A DNA stretch of 5,712 nt from Candidatus Peribacter sp. UBA2144 (lineage in GTDB: Bacteria; Patescibacteriota; Gracilibacteria; Peribacterales; Peribacteraceae). The translations under genes were made by a program, and so were the position numbers. The DNA lies in the NCBI GenBank assembly GCA_002328295.1, contig DCXE01000005.1, positions 1 through 5,712 of the forward strand, read 5' to 3'. Positions 5,379 through 5,712 of this stretch are shown here, piece by piece (within the stretch, counting starts at the first letter, position 1; every line of letters starts with the position of its first letter). The notes beneath the pieces are model-generated. The model saw only the letters and a list, made by a program, of their open reading frames with translations, was not told the origin of the DNA and did not search any database.

Positions 5379-5712
5379 GCAAGTCCGTGAACATTGGGAC
5401 CGCGTCGCATTGGAATACGACCGAATTAATGAAGGCTTTAGCTGGACTCATACAGAAAGATTTCTGACGATGCAGAAGTTTTTCCCAAAAGTAGATAATT
5501 TGCATGTTTTAAACGTCTGGGCCAGAACCGGAAGTGCAATTAAATACATTCGTGAACTTTGCCCAAATGCGAAAATAGAAAATCTGGAAGCTTCTGAGCG
5601 AATGATCGAGATTGCACAGGGGAGATTCCCTGATGAGAAGTTTAATCAAACCGATCTGCATGACTTGCCGTGTGAAACCGAGTCAAAAGATGTGATTGTT
5701 TCACTCGAAACA
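5353..5712 (+). CDS. Class I SAM-dependent methyltransferase, 3' end cut by window edge
   Basis: A frame open from ATG 5353 to the window end gives 120 residues. The N-terminal helix contains HWDRVALEYDRIN (14-26), like the W-x-x-x-A-x-x-Y-D opening of Methyltransf_11/25-type enzymes. The first beta strand and SAM loop are HVLNVWARTGSA at 51-62, where the usual D-x-G-C-G-T-G reads N54-V-W-A-R-T-G60. E79 (in NLEASERMIEIA) is the expected ribose-binding acid, TDLHDLP 100-106 is the adenine-side motif, and SKDVIVSLET 111-120 is the next strand. An in-frame TAA at 5341 lies upstream, so 5353 is the first ATG. The start overlaps the membrane gene by 26 bases, pointing to translational coupling. 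The substrate may be a sugar or lipid of the same glycan pathway (inference from context). The altered SAM loop could mean a divergent family or altered binding. Confidence 0.85.
   Translation, partial: MRKNLFRIEQVREHWDRVALEYDRINEGFSWTHTERFLTMQKFFPKVDNLHVLNVWARTGSAIKYIRELCPNAKIENLEASERMIEIAQGRFPDEKFNQTDLHDLPCETESKDVIVSLET

Overview
The window carries a bacterial cell-surface glycan locus of about 41% GC (estimated from sampled lines). The translated genes use the standard code. None of the starts has a convincing Shine-Dalgarno sequence, and three genes have a -10-like hexamer only a few bases upstream of the ATG. That pattern, the compact packing, the mixed glycosyltransferases and the two kinds of short palindromic repeat suggest an uncultivated bacterium of the candidate phyla radiation (Patescibacteria) type. 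This placement is an inference from style, not from a marker gene.

Layout: (i) 1-147 looks like the tail of a protein-coding region interrupted by an in-frame TGA. (ii) 149-254 is a dyad-symmetric array of short GTC(A/T/G)CA-type units, just upstream of a TATAAT box and a GT4 glycosyltransferase (277-1494, +). (iii) A 105-bp element at 1494-1598 with terminal inverted repeats sits exactly between two convergent stop codons. (iv) A small GIY-YIG nuclease gene follows (1597-1911, -), noticeably poorer in GC than its surroundings. (v) A perfect 21-bp palindrome at 1934-1954 lies upstream of the nuclease. (vi) A large polytopic GT-C-like glycosyltransferase (1955-3556, -) comes next. (vii) Across a short divergent promoter region, a plus-strand operon runs to the window end: a GT2 polyprenyl-phosphate-type glycosyltransferase (3638-4501), a YbhN/AglD-like flippase-family membrane protein (4506-5378) and a class I methyltransferase (5353 onward, cut by the window edge), which overlaps the membrane gene by 26 bases.

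How the genes may work together (inference): the GT2 enzyme would charge a polyprenyl phosphate with a sugar. The GT-C protein would use such a lipid-linked sugar outside the membrane. The flippase-family protein would aid the membrane step, and the GT4 enzyme and methyltransferase would extend or modify the glycan.

The most unusual part is the GIY-YIG gene. It fits between a complex inverted-repeat element that shares bases with its stop codon and a palindrome next to its start. It looks like a small inserted nuclease-plus-repeat module in a glycan locus.
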